Assembly (NCBI RefSeq): GCF_030285925.1
Contig: NZ_CP127251.1
Location: 2,108,001-2,172,000 of the forward strand
DNA from: Devosia sp. YIM 151766
Lineage (GTDB): Bacteria; Pseudomonadota; Alphaproteobacteria; Rhizobiales; Devosiaceae
Reading direction: 5' to 3'
Length of the DNA stretch: 64,000 bases
Both the position numbers and the translations under genes were made by a program. The notes under the pieces are model-generated. The model had not been told where the DNA came from, ran no database searches, and saw only the letters and a list, made by a program, of their open reading frames with translations. Shown one piece after another: positions 8,359 through 18,176 of this stretch (position 1 is its first letter; every line of letters starts with the position of its first letter).

Positions 8359-10098
8359 CTAAAACGCCCCCATCAGCGCCGCCACCGGGACGCCGGCCGA
8401 GAGCAGGGCGATGCGGATATCGCTCAACAGGATCTCATCGGCGATGCGCAGGTGAAGCTGGGGCATGATACCATTGGCGCGAAAACTGGCATGGTCGAGG
8501 ATCCGTGGCAGATAGCGATTGACGATATCGCTGTCCCTCAAGCCCTGCCCGGCCATCACCGCCAGGATCGGCCCCAATTCGCGGTCCGCCTCCGCATAAA
8601 TCTCCGCATAGTCCACCGCCGAAAGGTAATCGCCATCCCGCAGCGCCTCCAGCGCCGGCACGCAGAAATACCAGGGCGGCGGGTTCGGGCTGTCCGTCAT
8701 GAGACGCGCGGCCAGCCGCTCGGCGGCTTCATGGCGGCCCAGCAAAGCCAAATGGCGCGCCCGGCCGGCTAAGGCATCATTGTTTGCCGGATTGATCTGC
8801 AAGGCGGTGCCATAGGACGCTTCCGCCTGCTCGCCCTGCCCGGTCAGCTCGTAAAACCGCGCCCGCTGCTCCCAGACGAAAGCGCTGACCGGCGCCGCCT
8901 TCACGGCGGCGGCCAGCAGGTCGTCGGCCCAGGCCTGCCGCTCTTCGGACGGCATGTCCTGGGCCAGGTCATCGCTTATGCCTTCGACGCTCAGACTGGC
9001 CCGTGCCGCCATCGCCTGACCTGTCCGGCCGGCGCGCTCGCCCAGAGAGTCGAAACAATGCAGCGCCTTTTCTCCCGCGCTCTGCGTCTCGCGCTCCCGG
9101 TAAAGATCGAACAGCACCCGGCAGATATAGAGGTTTTCGCCCCCTGAATTCGCGACATAATCGGCGAGCAGCGCCCGGGATCGCCCAAATAGCGGGCCGC
9201 GCGGGCTGCCGAGCACCACGCTCAGCCTGTCCGACACGTAGCTCAGCAGATCGGCGCGCGTCGTCTCGGCGCTGCCCAGCGCGATTGCCTTGTTCCACAC
9301 CACCGCACCGGTCGTCATCTCAGTGAGGATCGCGCTATATTGCAGCCCGCCGCCGACCCGCCGGATTATGCCGCTCAATACATAATCGAAATCCCGGTCC
9401 TCTGCGCCGGCGGCGCTGGCCCCGCCGCCATAGCGCACCGAGATCATCTCGAATCGATCCAGCGCATTCGTCAGCGCAACCGACAATCCAGCCGCCATGC
9501 TCAGATCGGCAATATCGCCGGTCAGGCTCTTGAATTCCGTCACCAGCACTGCCGGTCGCACGATCCGTCCCGTGTCCGGCAGGGTTACGCCGTCACGCGG
9601 CCCCCAGGTGGAAAAGGCATAGGCCATGATGGCCAGGCCCGTGGTCAGCACCGCCAGCACAAACCAGGAGATCGAAAGCGCCTGCGGGCGCGCGGGCGGC
9701 GGCGGAGCAGCCGGCGCTGCATTTTCCGCTTCGACTGGCGCGGCCCCGGCCAGTTGATCCCGACGGATAAAGGCCGGCACATAGCGGCCGGTGGGCAGCA
9801 CGATGCGGATATTTTCTTCCGCACCCGCCTCGCGATAATATTGGTCGAGCAATCTTCTCAGCCGGCGCGCCTGCACCCGCACGATGGGATCGACCTGCGG
9901 GTCGAAATCCGGCGGGCGACCGAAAACGTCGACCGCGATCGAATAGGCCTTGATGCCCTGGGCCTCGCCGTTGAGCTTGCGCTCGACGATATAGCGGAGG
10001 AACTTGGCCAATTGCCCCGAGCGGGCCATGTCCGGCCAGGCCAGCAAGCGTTGCAGGGCCTCGGCCGTTTCCTCGTCGCCTGGCTCGCCGTCGGACAC
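8359..10098 (-). CDS. Membrane-bound winged-helix regulator with TPR periplasmic domain
   Basis: 579 residues from GTG 10098, which has GGAGG upstream; an ATG at 10152 is in frame but has no such site. Residues 15-110 form a helical DNA-binding-like domain (GIKAYSIAVDVFGR, DPIVRVQARRLRRLLDQYY, PTGRYVPAF), seen in Rhizobiales CadC/adenylate-cyclase-like regulators. A proline-rich linker leads to one membrane span (about 143-163). The outer part has a TolB-N-like segment and tetratricopeptide-type helices near 430-480. It probably senses an envelope signal and regulates transcription from the membrane; target genes are unknown. Tail to tail with murD2. Confidence 0.75.
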   Translation of the reverse strand: MSDGEPGDEETAEALQRLLAWPDMARSGQLAKFLRYIVERKLNGEAQGIKAYSIAVDVFGRPPDFDPQVDPIVRVQARRLRRLLDQYYREAGAEENIRIVLPTGRYVPAFIRRDQLAGAAPVEAENAAPAAPPPPARPQALSISWFVLAVLTTGLAIMAYAFSTWGPRDGVTLPDTGRIVRPAVLVTEFKSLTGDIADLSMAAGLSVALTNALDRFEMISVRYGGGASAAGAEDRDFDYVLSGIIRRVGGGLQYSAILTEMTTGAVVWNKAIALGSAETTRADLLSYVSDRLSVVLGSPRGPLFGRSRALLADYVANSGGENLYICRVLFDLYRERETQSAGEKALHCFDSLGERAGRTGQAMAARASLSVEGISDDLAQDMPSEERQAWADDLLAAAVKAAPVSAFVWEQRARFYELTGQGEQAEASYGTALQINPANNDALAGRARHLALLGRHEAAERLAARLMTDSPNPPPWYFCVPALEALRDGDYLSAVDYAEIYAEADRELGPILAVMAGQGLRDSDIVNRYLPRILDHASFRANGIMPQLHLRIADEILLSDIRIALLSAGVPVAALMGAF

Positions 10099-10375
10099 CC
10101 GGGACCCCCTCCGTAACGAGGCCGATTGTGACTCTTTACATGTAAAATACAACCCGCGTTACCGGTGTTTTACCCCGATTTGCCTTTGCGGCACGTTCCT
10201 CATGGCGCATAGGGCGGCCCGTCATGCCATGGGCGCGACATGCGCGCCGGCGGCCAGGCCCCGCTCGGCCCTGTTCTACAACCCTGTTCACCACCCCATC
10301 CGGTGCCAAAGCGTGCGGGACGGATTCCGTATTCTGCATGTATTGGCCTGCACGACGCAGGACTTGAGGTGACCA

Positions 10376-10822
10376 TTGTACGCGCAAATCCCCGACCCGC
10401 CCTTTATGGCGCTGATCGATGACGACGATCATTCGGCCTATCTGCTGACCCGCATGCTGGCGGCCCATGACGCGCCCGCCATCCGGCACTTTGCCAGCGG
10501 CGCGGCAGGCGAGGAGGCCCTGGCCGCCATCCTTGCGAGCCCCGGCGTCACCTGGCCCGGTCTGGTCCTCATCGACCTCAAGGCCCATAGCGGCGCCAAT
10601 CTGGAATTTGTCGTCCGCAACCATGCAATGCTACGGCAGAAGGGCATTCCTCTCGCCGTCATGTCCGCTCCCATCGACCAGGCGGGCCGGCAGGCTCTCC
10701 ACGATGCTGGCGCGGCAAATGTGTTTTTCAGGCAGGCCGAACTCGTTGCCTATCGGCATGAGGCGGCAGCCATTGTCAGTTTCTGGGCACGTCATCAGTG
10801 CCTGGATGCGGTTGGCATGTAG
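10376..10822 (+). CDS. Stand-alone receiver-domain protein, degenerate
   Basis: 148 residues read from TTG 10376, supported by GAGGTG five bases upstream; the in-frame ATG at 10406 has no ribosome-binding site. The fold is a response-regulator receiver: an acidic pocket IDDDD (15-18), phosphoacceptor Asp67 in LVLIDLKA, and a Ser in AVMSAP. The usual lysine near the end is replaced: GAANVFFRQAE has Arg where Lys is expected. There is no output domain. Phosphorylation signalling may therefore be altered. It faces the divergent TPR regulator across a 277-bp gap. Confidence 0.7.
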   Translation: MYAQIPDPPFMALIDDDDHSAYLLTRMLAAHDAPAIRHFASGAAGEEALAAILASPGVTWPGLVLIDLKAHSGANLEFVVRNHAMLRQKGIPLAVMSAPIDQAGRQALHDAGAANVFFRQAELVAYRHEAAAIVSFWARHQCLDAVGM

Positions 10823-11100
10823 CTCCTGCGTCCACAGGCTGCATGCCTCGGCGGAGAGTGACGCTGCATTCCGGTTCCACCGGTCTGCATTCCCAAGTGT
10901 CTCTCTCCGCCATCGGATCCGGATCGGCAGCTTGCACCGCTGACGGTCTGGAGCGCTGGCTGGCCCGGATGCCGCCGGCGCTGGGTCACGGATGCGGCTC
11001 CTCCCGGCTGCGTTCGTATGGGGGGAGAAGCCGATGGCCTTGCGGGATATGTCCCTCGATCCCGCGAGACCTGCCTGAAGTTTCTCCCCGCTTCCCATAT
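10823..11100. other. Intergenic region, nothing recognised
   Basis: About 280 bp between the receiver gene and the convergent MgtC gene. I found no convincing gene or RNA; codon structure is poor in every frame. Confidence 0.4.
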
Positions 11101-11604
11101 TCAGGGCCGCTGGGGCGGCTCCTCGCTCTTGTGCCCCACCACCCGGTGGGCGAAGGCCCGAAGCGCCGCCAGCACCAGAACGGCGAAGATCGCCACCAGT
11201 CCGGCAATGACATAAAAGCCCAGCGCCGTTGCCACGCCGACCGCGCCGGCCAACCACATGCCGGCGCCGGTCGTCAGCCCCTGCACATTGCTGCCGCTGC
11301 GGAAAATCGCCCCGGCGCCGAGAAAGGCGATGCCGGCGGTGACCGCTTCAACCGCCCGAATGGGATCGGCCCGCGTTCCCACCGGCCCGCCCTCGATTGT
11401 ATGGAAGATCTCGAAGGCGAGAATGGTGAACAATGCCGCCGCCACCGAAATCAGGATATGGGTGCGCAGCCCGGCCTCGGCGGTATTGATCTCGCGCTCG
11501 AAACCGATCATGGCGCCGAAAATCGCCGCCATCAGCAGCCGCAGCGCGATGATGTGCTGGGGAAGATAGGTTTCGACCAGCCCGAAACTATTGCCGACAT
11601 CCAT
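11101..11604 (-). CDS. MgtC/SapB family membrane protein
   Basis: 167 residues from the ATG at 11604; longer upstream reading has no protein character. About five membrane helices carry the family signature: LRLLMAAIFGAMIGFERE, LRTHILISVAAALFT, then AGIAFLGAGAIFRSG and the VQGLTTGAGMWLAGAVG segment. MgtC-like proteins help growth at low magnesium and modulate the F-ATPase or phosphate uptake in several bacteria; the role here is not known. It lies downstream of the SDR gene on the same strand, 80 bp apart. Confidence 0.9.
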   Translation of the reverse strand: MDVGNSFGLVETYLPQHIIALRLLMAAIFGAMIGFEREINTAEAGLRTHILISVAAALFTILAFEIFHTIEGGPVGTRADPIRAVEAVTAGIAFLGAGAIFRSGSNVQGLTTGAGMWLAGAVGVATALGFYVIAGLVAIFAVLVLAALRAFAHRVVGHKSEEPPQRP

Positions 11605-11684
11605 GGGGCACCTGAGACCGTGACGCTGCCCTGACAACACCGCCAATGCCCGCAGGTTCCCTGAAGCCGGATCGGAAATCCGCG

Positions 11685-12470
11685 CTAGACGGTCTTCAGC
11701 CAGCCGCCATCGACGAAATAGGTGCTGCCGGTCGAATAGCTGGCCTTGTCCGAGCACAGGAAGACGAAGAAATTCGCCACTTCCTCCGGCGAGGCGAAGC
11801 GTTTCATGCCGCCCGCCTCGTCGGCGACGCCTTGCAGATGCGCCTCATAACCATCCTCGCCGGCGATCTGCTTGGCGGTCTTGATCCAGTCCGGCGTCAG
11901 CACCAGGCCCGGATTGACCGTGTTGACGCGGATATTGTCGCCCACCACCTCATTGGCCAGCGTCTTGGAGAACATCATCAGCGCCGCCTTGGTGGTGTTG
12001 TAGATCGGCTCGTACCAGAGCGGCTGCACCGCGCAGATCGAGGCATTGTGCAAGATGGCCCCACCGCCCCGCGCCTTCATCGCCGGCACCAGGCCGCGCG
12101 CCAGCCGCACCGCCGCCATCACATGCAGGTCCCAGTAATATTGCCACTTGGCATCGTCGGCCTGCTGGATGGTTTCGTTCGATCCGGTGCCGGCATTATT
12201 GATGAGGATATCGGCCCCGCCAAAGGCCGCCATCACCCCCTCGATCACCGCATCGCATCCCGCGGCGCTGGCGACATCGGCGGCGATGGCGACGGCGCTG
12301 ACGCCATGGCTCGCGGCGAGGCGATCCGCTTCGCGCCGTCCGCGTTCGCCGTCCCGGCCGACCAGCGCCAGATGGCAGCCCTCCGCCGCCAGTCCCTCGG
12401 CGATCGCCAGCCCGATTCCGACCGTGCCGCCGGTGATGATTGCGGCCTTGCCCTTGAGCCCCAGATCCAT
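11685..12470 (-). CDS. Short-chain dehydrogenase/reductase
   Basis: 261 residues, classical SDR. The nucleotide-binding TGGTVGIG loop (13-20), the NNAG motif near 91, Ser in HNASICAV and YNTTK (catalytic Tyr and Lys near 162-166) are all present, and the C-terminus FVDGGWLKTV is typical. Substrate unknown. It begins 9 bp after the stop of the zinc dehydrogenase gene, so both are probably co-transcribed and may act in one polyol or sugar pathway. Confidence 0.9.
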   Translation of the reverse strand: MDLGLKGKAAIITGGTVGIGLAIAEGLAAEGCHLALVGRDGERGRREADRLAASHGVSAVAIAADVASAAGCDAVIEGVMAAFGGADILINNAGTGSNETIQQADDAKWQYYWDLHVMAAVRLARGLVPAMKARGGGAILHNASICAVQPLWYEPIYNTTKAALMMFSKTLANEVVGDNIRVNTVNPGLVLTPDWIKTAKQIAGEDGYEAHLQGVADEAGGMKRFASPEEVANFFVFLCSDKASYSTGSTYFVDGGWLKTV

Positions 12471-12479
12471 TCGCTCCCC

Positions 12480-13529
12480 CTATTCCGCCGCGACGCGGAT
12501 TTGCAGCTTCACATCGCTCGGCCGCGCCTCCACCGCCCGCTCGAACGCCTCGATAGCATCGTCGAACGCGAAGGTTTCGGAAATCAGCGGCTTCAAATCC
12601 ACCTTGCCCGAGCCGATCAGCGCGATGGCGCGGTCATATTGATGGGCGTAGCGGAACACGTTCTCGATCCGCACTTCCTTGACCGAGGCGCCGGCAATAT
12701 CGACCGCCACCGGCTCGACCGGCAGCCCGACGACGACGATGGCCCCGCCCGGGCGCGGCAATTCCATAATAGTCTGCCAGGCGCGCGGCGAGCCCGAGCA
12801 TTCGAACACCACATCGGCGCCCCAGCCCTCGGTGAGCCGCGCCACTTCCTCAACCAGGTCCTGCTCGGCTATATTGACCGGAACGATGCCCTGATAGCGC
12901 GCCGCGATGTCGAGCTTGGGCTGCGCCAGATCGGCGATGATCACCCGGGCGCAACCGCCCGCCAGGGCGGCCAGGGCCACCATGGTGCCGATCGGCCCGG
13001 CGCCGAGCACCACGGCAATATCGCCCGGCTGGATGCGCGCCTTGCTGGCCGCCTGCATGCCCACGGCGAAGGGCTCGACCATGGCGCCCTCGGCAAAGCT
13101 GACCTGGTCCGGCAGCTTGAACGTGTAATTGGCCGGATGCACCACTTCGGGCGTCAGTACGCCATGCACCGGCGGCGTCGCCCAGAACCGCACCGCCGGA
13201 TCGACATTATACATGCCCAGCCGGCTGGCTCGCGAGTTGGCATCGGCAATGCCCGGCTCCATGCAGACGCGGTCGCCGATTTTGAGATGGGTCACCCCCT
13301 CCCCGGTTTCCACGATCGTGCCCGCCGCCTCATGGCCCAATACCATCGGCTCGCGAACCACGAAGCCGCCGATCCGCCCATGGGTGTAATAATGCACGTC
13401 CGATCCGCAGACCCCCACGGTGTGAATGGCGATCCTGACCATCCCCGGGCCGACATCAAGCGGCATGTCGATGTCGCGCAAGGCCAGTTCGTGTTGACGT
13501 TCCAGCACCAGCGCGCGCATCCTGGCCAT
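12480..13529 (-). CDS. Xylitol/sorbitol dehydrogenase-like MDR alcohol dehydrogenase
   Basis: 349 residues, NAD(P)-dependent polyol dehydrogenase of the MDR family. Catalytic zinc ligands are visible as [14 protein letters not shown] (Cys near 40), LGHEAAG (His and Glu near 65) and MVEPFAVG (Glu near 151). The Rossmann loop is [10 protein letters not shown]. The region that normally holds the four structural-zinc cysteines, after GDRVCMEPG, reads [15 protein letters not shown] and has none, so the structural zinc is absent. Oxidation of xylitol or a related polyol to the ketose is the best guess. First gene of a pair with the SDR. Confidence 0.85.
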   Translation of the reverse strand: MARMRALVLERQHELALRDIDMPLDVGPGMVRIAIHTVGVCGSDVHYYTHGRIGGFVVREPMVLGHEAAGTIVETGEGVTHLKIGDRVCMEPGIADANSRASRLGMYNVDPAVRFWATPPVHGVLTPEVVHPANYTFKLPDQVSFAEGAMVEPFAVGMQAASKARIQPGDIAVVLGAGPIGTMVALAALAGGCARVIIADLAQPKLDIAARYQGIVPVNIAEQDLVEEVARLTEGWGADVVFECSGSPRAWQTIMELPRPGGAIVVVGLPVEPVAVDIAGASVKEVRIENVFRYAHQYDRAIALIGSGKVDLKPLISETFAFDDAIEAFERAVEARPSDVKLQIRVAAE

Positions 13530-13597
13530 CAGGTCCTCCTCGGCAGACCTGCGAGCATTAGCGCATCGTCCGGGCGAATGCCAGATCGCCCCTGCGG

Positions 13598-13756
13598 TCA
13601 GGCCGGCGCCGGCTGCAGAATAGAAAACACCAGGAAGATGATGGCGAAAACCACGATGATCAGCGTCGTGGAAATCATCAAGACGCGCAGGTTCATCTTG
13701 CGCGGATTGCCCTGCCGCACTTCCGTCGTGTTCTTGTCCGGGTCATAGGTTTCCAT
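13598..13756 (-). CDS. Small single-span membrane protein
   Basis: 52 residues. The N-terminal half is polar ([20 protein letters not shown]) and the C-terminal half is one membrane helix ([20 protein letters not shown]). A GGAG ribosome-binding site lies 8 bases upstream of the ATG. Similar small proteins with an xEARQG-like stretch before a single span occur in Rhizobiales, as far as I recall; function unknown. It is divergent from adenine deaminase and sits in a far longer antisense open frame that is not a gene. Confidence 0.7.
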   Translation of the reverse strand: METYDPDKNTTEVRQGNPRKMNLRVLMISTTLIIVVFAIIFLVFSILQPAPA

Positions 13757-13861
13757 GTAAAGCTCCAGGTTCCGTTGGAATCCAACGCCTGCCATACATG
13801 CCGGTTCCCTTGCTGCGTCACGAGGGCTTGACGGCGACCGGGCGGCGATAAAGGCTCTGGC

Positions 13862-15589
13862 ATGATCAGCCCCTCCTCCACCCCCTCGCCCGAATTGCTC
13901 ACCCGCATGATTATGGCCGGCCAGGGCAAGGTCCCCGCCGACCTCGTCATCCGCGATGTCGGCCTGCTCGACGTGATCACCGGCGCGGTGAATGTCACCG
14001 ATATCGCCATCGTCGCCGACCGCATCGTCGGCGCCCACGGCGCCTATGAGGGGCGCGCAATCGTCGATGGCGCCGGCCGTTACGCCGTGCCCGGCTTCAT
14101 CGATACGCATCTGCATATCGAATCCTCGCTGGTTACCCCGCTGGAATTCGACCGCTGCGTCTTGCCCCATGGCGTCACCACCGTGCTCTGCGATCCGCAC
14201 GAAATCGCCAATGTCCTGGGCGCGGAGGGCATAAGCTATTTCCTCGACAGCGCCGAACGCACCATCATGGATGTGCGGGTCAATCTGTCCTCCTGCGTGC
14301 CCGCCACCTCCTTCGAGACCGCCGGCGCCCAACTCGAAATCGACGACCTCCTGCCCTTCCGCGACCATCCCAAAGTGGTCGGGCTGGCGGAAATGATGAA
14401 CTTTCCCGGCGTGCTCAATGCCGATCCCGGCATCATCGCCAAGCTGGCCGCCTTCCAGAACGGCCATATCGATGGCCACGCCCCATTGCTGCTCGGGCAA
14501 GCCCTTAACGGCTATCTCGCCGCCGGCATCCGCACCGATCACGAGGCCACCAGCGCCGCCGAGGCCCGCGAGAAGCTCGCCAAGGGCATGGCCATCCTCA
14601 TCCGCGAAGGCTCGGTCTCCAAGGATCTGGAAGCCCTCGCCGAGATCCTCGACGAAAACACCTCCAGTTTCGTCGCTCTGTGCACCGACGACCGCAATCC
14701 CCTCGACATCGCCGAGGAAGGCCATCTCGACAGCTCCATCCGCCGCCTCATCGCCATGGGCCGCCCGCTGCATCACGTCTATCGCGCCGCCAGCCATTCC
14801 GCCGCCCGCATTTTCGGGCTCCGCGACCGTGGCCTGGTCGCCCCCGGCTGGCGCGCCGATATCGTCCTGGTCGACAACCTCGAAACCTGCCGCGTCTCCG
14901 ATGTCATTGCCGCCGGCCGGCTGGTCACCCCCGATCTGTTCGATCGTCGCGGCTCCGTCGAGCCGGTGGGTCTCCGCTCGATGCAAGCCCGGCCCGTCAA
15001 TGCCGAGGCTTTCGTCACCGCGCCGAAGCCCGGCCAGAACCGCGTGCCGGTTATCGGCGTCAAACCCGGCCTCATCCTCACCTTCCGCGAAGAAGCCAGC
15101 CTCGCCGTCACCGATAAGGGCCTGCAACCCGATCTCGACGCCGATGTCATCAAGCTCGCGGTCATCGAGCGCCACGGCAAGAACGGCAATATCGGCCGGT
15201 CCTTCGTCACCGGCTTCGGCCTCAAGCGCGGCGCCATCGCCTCCTCGGTCGGCCATGACAGCCACAACATCACCGTTGTCGGCGCCGACGATGCCGACAT
15301 GGCCTTGGCGGTTAATCGGCTGATCGAGCTGGGCGGCGGCTTCGTCACCGCCGATAACGGCAAGGTCACCGCCGAACTGGCCCTGCCCATAGCCGGCCTC
15401 ATGAGCCTCAAGAGCTTCGAGGACGTCGCCCAGGACCTCCGCCTCCTCCGCGATGCCGCCAAGGCGCTCGGTTGCATCCTGCCCGAACCGTTCCTCCAGG
15501 TCGCCTTCCTCGCCCTGCCCGTCATTCCCCATCTCAAAATGACCGACAGGGGCCTGTTCGACGTCGATCGCTTCGATTTCGTCAGTTGA
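13862..15589 (+). CDS. ade: Adenine deaminase
   Basis: 575 residues, amidohydrolase family, converting adenine to hypoxanthine and ammonia. Signatures: PGFIDTHLHIESS (metal-binding His pair near 80-84), GVTTVLCDPHEIANV, GLAEMMNFPGV, DGHAPLL, GIRTDHEATS and CTDDRNP. The C-terminal adenine-deaminase domain (KNGNIGRSFVTGFGLKRGAIASSVGHDSHN) is complete, and the length matches the family. It supplies hypoxanthine to the xanthine dehydrogenase encoded 13 kb further on. It is transcribed opposite to the main purine operon. Confidence 0.95.
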   Translation: MISPSSTPSPELLTRMIMAGQGKVPADLVIRDVGLLDVITGAVNVTDIAIVADRIVGAHGAYEGRAIVDGAGRYAVPGFIDTHLHIESSLVTPLEFDRCVLPHGVTTVLCDPHEIANVLGAEGISYFLDSAERTIMDVRVNLSSCVPATSFETAGAQLEIDDLLPFRDHPKVVGLAEMMNFPGVLNADPGIIAKLAAFQNGHIDGHAPLLLGQALNGYLAAGIRTDHEATSAAEAREKLAKGMAILIREGSVSKDLEALAEILDENTSSFVALCTDDRNPLDIAEEGHLDSSIRRLIAMGRPLHHVYRAASHSAARIFGLRDRGLVAPGWRADIVLVDNLETCRVSDVIAAGRLVTPDLFDRRGSVEPVGLRSMQARPVNAEAFVTAPKPGQNRVPVIGVKPGLILTFREEASLAVTDKGLQPDLDADVIKLAVIERHGKNGNIGRSFVTGFGLKRGAIASSVGHDSHNITVVGADDADMALAVNRLIELGGGFVTADNGKVTAELALPIAGLMSLKSFEDVAQDLRLLRDAAKALGCILPEPFLQVAFLALPVIPHLKMTDRGLFDVDRFDFVS

Positions 15590-15604
15590 AATTGAGCTGA
15601 ACGG

Positions 15605-15850
15605 CGTCATTCCCGCGAAAGCGGGAACCTCTGTTACAATAATGAAGGCCCCCGCTTTCGCGGGGGTGACACCAGGAAAACGAAGCAGCCAAGAAACCAC
15701 GCCGGAAGGAAACGCCGTCAAAGCCCCGATCAGGATGCCTATCGAAAGAAAGAGGGGACCTGTTCAACCACGGCGTCATTCCCGCGAAAGCGGGAACCTC
15801 GGTTACAATAACGAAGGCCCCCGCCTGCGCGGGGGCCACACCGGGAAAAG
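15605..15850. repeat. Two tandem-spaced copies of a palindromic CGCGAAAGCGGGAACC repeat
   Basis: Copy 1 begins at about 15605 and copy 2 at about 15773, roughly 168 bp apart. Each has GTCATTCCCGCGAAAGCGGG, then AACCTC, GTTACAATAA, GAAGGCCCCCGC and a closing CGCGGGGG arm, followed by a similar CACC-GGGAAAA tail. They differ at few positions. A truncated relative is at 45036-45060 and a long-stem relative at 47131-47191. These look like dispersed extragenic palindromes. No gene is seen between 15590 and 15957. Confidence 0.85.
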
Positions 15851-15910
15851 CGAAACAGCCCACAGGCGAAATGGACTGCCCGACCGGGTGATCGCCCCAA
15901 AACCGCCGCT

Positions 15911-15936
15911 CGTCACCCTCGCGCTTGACGCGAGGG
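15911..15936. repeat. Single copy of the 26-bp GTCACCCTCGCG palindrome arm
   Basis: A 26-base segment identical to 39900-39925, internally palindromic (CCCTCGCG/CGCGAGGG around CTTGA). It lies just downstream of the malate synthase stop on the opposite strand and may form a hairpin at its mRNA end. Confidence 0.8.
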
Positions 15937-15957
15937 TTCTTTGTCAGCAGCCCCAGT

Positions 15958-18120
15958 CTATTTCCGGTCCCGCGCCTTCACCTTGCGCCGCGCCGCATGC
16001 AGGATCGGCTCGGTATAGCCGCTGGGCTGGTCGGCGCCATGCAGCGCCAGGTCGAGGGCGGCAGTGAACGCCACGGACTGGAAGTTCTCCGCCATGGGCC
16101 GATAGATCGGGTCGCTTTCATTCTGCTGGTCGACCACGCTGGCCATGCGCTCGAATACGGCAGTCACCTCGTCGCGGCTGACCAGTCCATGGCGCAGCCA
16201 ATTGGCCACGGCCTGGCTGGAAATCCGGCAGGTGGCACGGTCTTCCATCAGCCCGACATCGTTGATGTCCGGCACCTTGGAACAGCCGACGCCCTGCTGC
16301 ACCCAGCGCACCACATAGCCGAGAATGCCCTGGGCGTTGTTTTCCAGCTCGCGGATGATTTCCTCGTGGCTCAGCGCATCGGACGCCTGCACCGGCATGG
16401 AGAACAGCTCCGCCAGCGGCGGCAGAGGCTGGTTGTGGCGCCGCTTCTGCGCCTCGAACACGTCCACCTGATGATAATGCAGCGCATGCAGCGTTGCGGC
16501 CGTCGGCGACGGCACCCAGGCCGTATTGGCCCCGGAACTGGGATGGCCGATCTTGGCCTCCAGCATCGCCGCCATATCGTCGGGCCGCGCCCACATGCCC
16601 TTGCCGATCTGGGCCTTGCCGGAGAAGCCGGCGGCCAGGCCGATCAGCACATTGCGGTCTTCATAGGAGCCGATCCAGCGCTCGTCCTTGATCTCGTCCT
16701 TGCGCAGCACCGCCCCGGCTTCCATCGAGGTATGGATTTCATCGCCCGTGCGGTCGAGGAACCCGGTATTGATGAAGAATACCCGGGCGCGCGCCTCGTA
16801 GATCGCCGCCTTGAGATTGGCCGAAGTCCGGCGCTCCTCATCCATGATGCCGATCTTGATGCGGTTCGGCTCCAGGCCGAGGAAATTCTCCACCGAGGCA
16901 AAAATCGCGCAGGCAAAGGCCACTTCCTCGGGGCCATGCATTTTGGGCTTGACCACATAGATCGCACCGTTGCGGGCATTATTGCCCTTGTCATGCAGGG
17001 CGCAGAGCGCGGTCAGCGCCGCATCCATCAGCCCCTCGCCCACCGGCTTGCCGTCGAGCAGCACCGCATCGGTGGTCATCAGATGGCCGACATTGCGCAC
17101 CAGCAGCAGCGACCGGCCCTTGAGCACCAATTCCTGGCCATTGACGTCCTTATAGGTCCGGTCGCCCTTGAGCCTGCGGGTCACCGACTTGCCGCCCTTC
17201 TCGAACGTGTCCTCCAGCGTGCCGTCCATCAGCCCGAGCCAATTGCGATAGACCCCGACCTTGTCCTCGGCATCCACCGCCGCGACCGAATCCTCGCAAT
17301 CCTGGATCGTGGTCAGCGCCGCCTCGACGACGACATCGCTGAGGCCGGCGGCATGGGCCGCGCCGATCGGCGTGTCCGGGGCGATGATCAGCACCACATG
17401 CAGCCCGTTATGGCGCAGGACGATTTCTCCTGCCTGCTCGGTGCCGCCATAGCCCACGAAAGCCGATGGATCGCGCAGTCCCGTTTGCCCCGTCGGCAGG
17501 TCCACCGCGAAAATCCGGCTCTCGCCGTCCTTGATCACATGATAGCCGGTCGCATCGGCATGGCTTCCCGTGGCCAATGGAAAGGTCTCGTCCAGGAACG
17601 CCGCCGCCCGCGCCACCACTTCGGCGCCACGCGCCGGATTATATTGCTTGCCCGGCGCCAATTCGCCATCGCGGCTCACCGCGTCGGTGCCATAAAGCGC
17701 GTCGTAGAGCGACCCCCAGCGCGCATTGGCGGCATTGAGCGCATAGCGGGCATTCGATACCGGCACCACTAGTTGCGGCCCGCAGATCGTGGCGATTTCC
17801 GGGTCCAGCCCCTCGGTCTCGATGCTGAACTCGCCCGGCTCCTCGACCAGATAGCCGATCCGGCGCAAAAAGGCCTCATAGCCGGCCGGATTGTTGGCGA
17901 CCGGCCCGTTCTGGCGATGCCAGTCGTCGACCTGCCCCTGCAATTCGTCGCGCCGCGCCAGCAGACGGGCATTGGTCGGCACATGCTCGGCCAGCATGGC
18001 GGCAAAGCCGTCCCAGAATTGTTCTTGTGTAACCGGCGTGCCCGCCAGCGCCTCCTTCTCGACAAAATCCACCAGCAGCGGATGCACGGAAAGGCCGGAT
18101 CTCGTCTGATATTCAGTCAT
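15958..18120 (-). CDS. glcB: Malate synthase G
   Basis: 720 residues, the normal size of the single-chain G form; condenses glyoxylate and acetyl-CoA to malate. Diagnostic segments include [84 protein letters not shown], and the catalytic-loop region [15 protein letters not shown] lies 8 bases before the ATG. It is 56 bp downstream of guanine deaminase on the same strand. This fits a job of taking the glyoxylate made by the ureide branch of purine degradation into central metabolism. Confidence 0.96.
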   Translation of the reverse strand: MTEYQTRSGLSVHPLLVDFVEKEALAGTPVTQEQFWDGFAAMLAEHVPTNARLLARRDELQGQVDDWHRQNGPVANNPAGYEAFLRRIGYLVEEPGEFSIETEGLDPEIATICGPQLVVPVSNARYALNAANARWGSLYDALYGTDAVSRDGELAPGKQYNPARGAEVVARAAAFLDETFPLATGSHADATGYHVIKDGESRIFAVDLPTGQTGLRDPSAFVGYGGTEQAGEIVLRHNGLHVVLIIAPDTPIGAAHAAGLSDVVVEAALTTIQDCEDSVAAVDAEDKVGVYRNWLGLMDGTLEDTFEKGGKSVTRRLKGDRTYKDVNGQELVLKGRSLLLVRNVGHLMTTDAVLLDGKPVGEGLMDAALTALCALHDKGNNARNGAIYVVKPKMHGPEEVAFACAIFASVENFLGLEPNRIKIGIMDEERRTSANLKAAIYEARARVFFINTGFLDRTGDEIHTSMEAGAVLRKDEIKDERWIGSYEDRNVLIGLAAGFSGKAQIGKGMWARPDDMAAMLEAKIGHPSSGANTAWVPSPTAATLHALHYHQVDVFEAQKRRHNQPLPPLAELFSMPVQASDALSHEEIIRELENNAQGILGYVVRWVQQGVGCSKVPDINDVGLMEDRATCRISSQAVANWLRHGLVSRDEVTAVFERMASVVDQQNESDPIYRPMAENFQSVAFTAALDLALHGADQPSGYTEPILHAARRKVKARDRK

Positions 18121-18176
18121 GCCAGATGTCCTTGGGAAACAGCTTTGGCGACAGCTTTAGGCCATCGTCGCGGGCG

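Noticed and set aside
11646..13748. 700-codon open frame on the plus strand through the MgtC, SDR and dehydrogenase genes
   Set aside because: It is the antisense shadow of three clear genes. High GC keeps the opposite strand open; the protein is His/Arg/Asp-rich with no family features.
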